NCBI RefSeq assembly: GCF_010499455.1
Contig: NZ_JAAGOH010000014.1
Coordinates: 62,001-126,000, forward strand
Direction of reading: 5' to 3'
DNA length: 64,000 nt
DNA from: Ideonella livida
GTDB taxonomy: Bacteria; Pseudomonadota; Gammaproteobacteria; Burkholderiales; Burkholderiaceae_C
Part shown: positions 62,439 through 64,000 of the stretch, piece by piece
Layout of the letters: each line of letters starts with the position of its first letter
Numbering within the stretch: position 1 is the first letter of the stretch
Program-made: the position numbers and the translations under genes
The notes under the pieces: model-generated
The model's database searches: none
What the model was told of the DNA's origin: nothing
What the model saw: only the letters and a program-made list of their open reading frames with translations

Positions 62439-63599
62439 ATGACCACCTGGCTCACCTTGGAAGACGCCTGCCAGCAGCTGCAGGTGCGGCCGCAGACCGT
62501 GTACGCCTACGTCAGCCGCGGCAAGATCGATGTGGCCCCCGACCCGGCCGACAGCCGCCGCAGCTTCTACCGGGCGGAAGACGTGGCGGCGCTGCAGCAG
62601 CGCAAGCAGTCGGGCCGCAAGCGCGAGACCGTGGCCACCAACACCCTGTTTGGCGCCGAGCCCAGCATTCCCACGGCGCTCAGCAGCTTCTGGCGCGGTC
62701 GGCTGCACTACCGCGGGCAGGACGCCATCCAGCTGGCCGAGCGGGACACGCTGGAGGCGGTGGCGCAGCGCCTGTGGGACACGGCGCGGCCGGTGGTGCT
62801 GGCTGCACCGGGGGTCAGTGCTCCGGCGCAGCCCGGGCGCACCGCCGCCTTTCTGGTGCTGGCGCAGCGGGCGGCCACGGGCCACGCCACCCTGGGCCGC
62901 ACCGCGCGCGCCCTGCATGAAGAGGCCCAGGCCCTGGTGGGGCACCTGGCGGTGGCTCTGGGGGCGGCGTCTTCAGGTCCGGGTGAGGTGCACCAGCGCC
63001 TGGCGGCGGCCTGGGGCCAGCCGGCCGAGGTGGCCGACCGTCTGCGCCAGGCCATGGTGCTGCTGGCCGACCATGAGATCACCAGCTCGGCCTTTGCCAC
63101 GCGCATTGCCGCGTCCACCGGCGCCTCGCTGCCGGCCTGCCTGCTGGCGGGGCTGGCCACCTTTTCGGGGCCGTTGCACGGGGACGCCTCGGGCCGGGTG
63201 CGCGCCCTGTTCGACGATGTGGCGCGCGTGGGCGGCCAGGCGGTGCTGGACCGCCACCTGGGGGCCGGCCTGCCGCTGGCCGGCTTTGGCCACCCGCTCT
63301 ACGCCGAGGGGGACCCACGCGCCGCCGCGCTGCTGGCCCGCCTGTCGCCCCCGCCGGCCATTGCCGACTTCATGGCCCGCGCCAGCGCGGCCACCGGGCT
63401 GCAGCCCAACATCGACTTTGCCCTGGCCACCCTGGTGGCCACCCACCGCCTGCCGGCGGACGGCGCGTTTGCACTCTTTGCCCTGGCGCGCAGCGTGGGC
63501 CTGCTGGCCCATGGCATGGAGCAGCTGAGCATGGGCCAGGTCATCCGCCCACGGGGGCGTTACACCGGGCCGGCGCCGGCCTCGGCCGTGCCGCGATGA
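62439..63599 (+). CDS. HTH-citrate synthase fusion protein
   Basis: The protein has 386 residues. Residues about 3-60 form a MerR/excisionase-type HTH (WLTLEDACQQLQVRPQTVYA, then YVSRGKIDVAPDPADSRRSF). The remainder is a citrate-synthase-like fold: LLADHEITSSAFATRIAAST, SGPLHGDASG, AGFGHPLYAEGDPRAA and NIDFALATLV. The catalytic His, His and Asp equivalents are kept in GPLHG, GFGHP and NIDF. It may be a metabolite-sensing regulator rather than a TCA enzyme. The ATG at 62439 is chosen over a TTG two codons upstream. Confidence 0.87.
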   Translation: MTTWLTLEDACQQLQVRPQTVYAYVSRGKIDVAPDPADSRRSFYRAEDVAALQQRKQSGRKRETVATNTLFGAEPSIPTALSSFWRGRLHYRGQDAIQLAERDTLEAVAQRLWDTARPVVLAAPGVSAPAQPGRTAAFLVLAQRAATGHATLGRTARALHEEAQALVGHLAVALGAASSGPGEVHQRLAAAWGQPAEVADRLRQAMVLLADHEITSSAFATRIAASTGASLPACLLAGLATFSGPLHGDASGRVRALFDDVARVGGQAVLDRHLGAGLPLAGFGHPLYAEGDPRAAALLARLSPPPAIADFMARASAATGLQPNIDFALATLVATHRLPADGAFALFALARSVGLLAHGMEQLSMGQVIRPRGRYTGPAPASAVPR

Positions 63600-63602
63600 A
63601 AC

Positions 63603-64000
63603 TCAGCCCGCCAGCCCGCAGCCCTTCAACACCATCCCCAGCACATGCGCCTCGGCGCGGGCGTGGTCCTCGGGCGTCAGGGTGTCGCGGTCCAGCACGG
63701 CACGGATCTGCACGTCGAAGTCCGCGTAGGTCTGGGTCATGGCCCAGAGCGAGAAGAACAGGTGCGTGCTGTCGATGGCCGGCAGGCGGCCGGCGGCGAT
63801 CCAGCCGTCGATGACGGCGGCCTTGGCGGCCACCATGGTGCGCAGGTGGCCCCGCAACGCCTGGCCCACCACCGGGGCGCCGTGCAGCAGCTCGTTGGCG
63901 AAGACGCGGCTGGCGTCGGGCCGCTCGCGGCTCAGGGCCATCTTGCGCCGCACGTAATGGGTCAGCGCCTCTCGCGGATCGGCTTCGGGCACCAGGGCGT
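63603..64000 (-). CDS. rutR: RutR-type TetR-family repressor (5' part cut by window edge)
   Basis: The visible 131 residues are the C-terminal ligand domain; the HTH lies beyond the right edge. Segments such as LTHYVRRKMALSRERPDASR, VFANELLHGAPVV and STHLFFSLWAMTQTYADFDV closely follow the E. coli RutR (YcdC) C-terminal domain, which senses uracil or thymine. It converges on the HTH-citrate synthase gene with 3 bp between. It is the natural candidate to bind the operator at 49592-49607 before preT. Confidence 0.8.
   Translation of the reverse strand, partial: ALVPEADPREALTHYVRRKMALSRERPDASRVFANELLHGAPVVGQALRGHLRTMVAAKAAVIDGWIAAGRLPAIDSTHLFFSLWAMTQTYADFDVQIRAVLDRDTLTPEDHARAEAHVLGMVLKGCGLAG

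Noticed and set aside
62439-63599. Housekeeping TCA citrate synthase
   Set aside because: The N-terminal HTH, shorter fold and location beside catabolic genes argue against GltA.

Overview
The window is GC-rich (roughly 70% G+C by eye) and reads like the chromosome of a Burkholderiales betaproteobacterium. The indicators are three Bug/TctC-type or related solute-binding systems, a PilE-FimT-PilV-PilW-PilX-PilY1 type IV pilus cluster, a PreT/PreA reductive pyrimidine pathway, an HTH-citrate synthase fusion and dense, often overlapping genes with very G/C-rich third positions. No rRNA, tRNA, CRISPR array or intact insertion sequence was seen. Assignments rest on reading protein motifs; no database search was run.

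Layout. 1-1.8 kb: end of a type III restriction Res subunit, cut by the left edge. 1.9-7.4 kb: GNAT and XRE-cupin genes, then an Lrp/AsnC regulator divergent from an M20 amidohydrolase and an 816-residue natural fusion of diaminopropionate ammonia-lyase with an N-carbamoyl amino acid hydrolase. 7.4-13.7 kb: an inositol-like sugar cluster (three Gfo/Idh/MocA dehydrogenases, two TIM-barrel isomerases, a LacI regulator) with matching operators at two promoters. 13.8-20.7 kb: Na+/alanine-type symporter, aspartase, asparaginase and SulP carrier, with a divergent XRE regulator. 20.8-30.1 kb: pirin, then the minor pilin/PilY1 cluster and a TonB-like protein.

30.1-45 kb: a long minus-strand block with an esterase, two periplasmic binding proteins, an RND/MMPL transporter, YCF48-like, DUF1329 and DUF1302 proteins, a coniferyl-alcohol-dehydrogenase-like SDR and an aldehyde dehydrogenase. 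A divergent XylR-type sigma-54 activator faces it, and a -24/-12 promoter lies in between. It looks like uptake and oxidation of a lipophilic aromatic or phenylpropanoid compound. 45-48.4 kb: glucarate dehydratase plus Bug protein, with a divergent GntR regulator and its palindrome. 48.4-49.3 kb: a papain-like protease.

49.6-55.2 kb: reductive pyrimidine catabolism (preT, preA, dihydropyrimidinase, ureidopropionase) behind a near-consensus RutR operator. 55.3-58.5 kb: an accessory patch with a PIN/Phd toxin-antitoxin pair whose toxin has lost an active-site acid, a lower-GC DUF2971 gene flanked by inverted repeats, and a decayed hipBA locus in which hipB and its operators survive. 58.6-64 kb: Bug protein, 2-hydroxyacid dehydrogenase, SDR and FAH-family hydrolase, divergent from an HTH-citrate synthase fusion, and finally a RutR-type repressor cut by the right edge that probably controls the pyrimidine operon 8 kb away.
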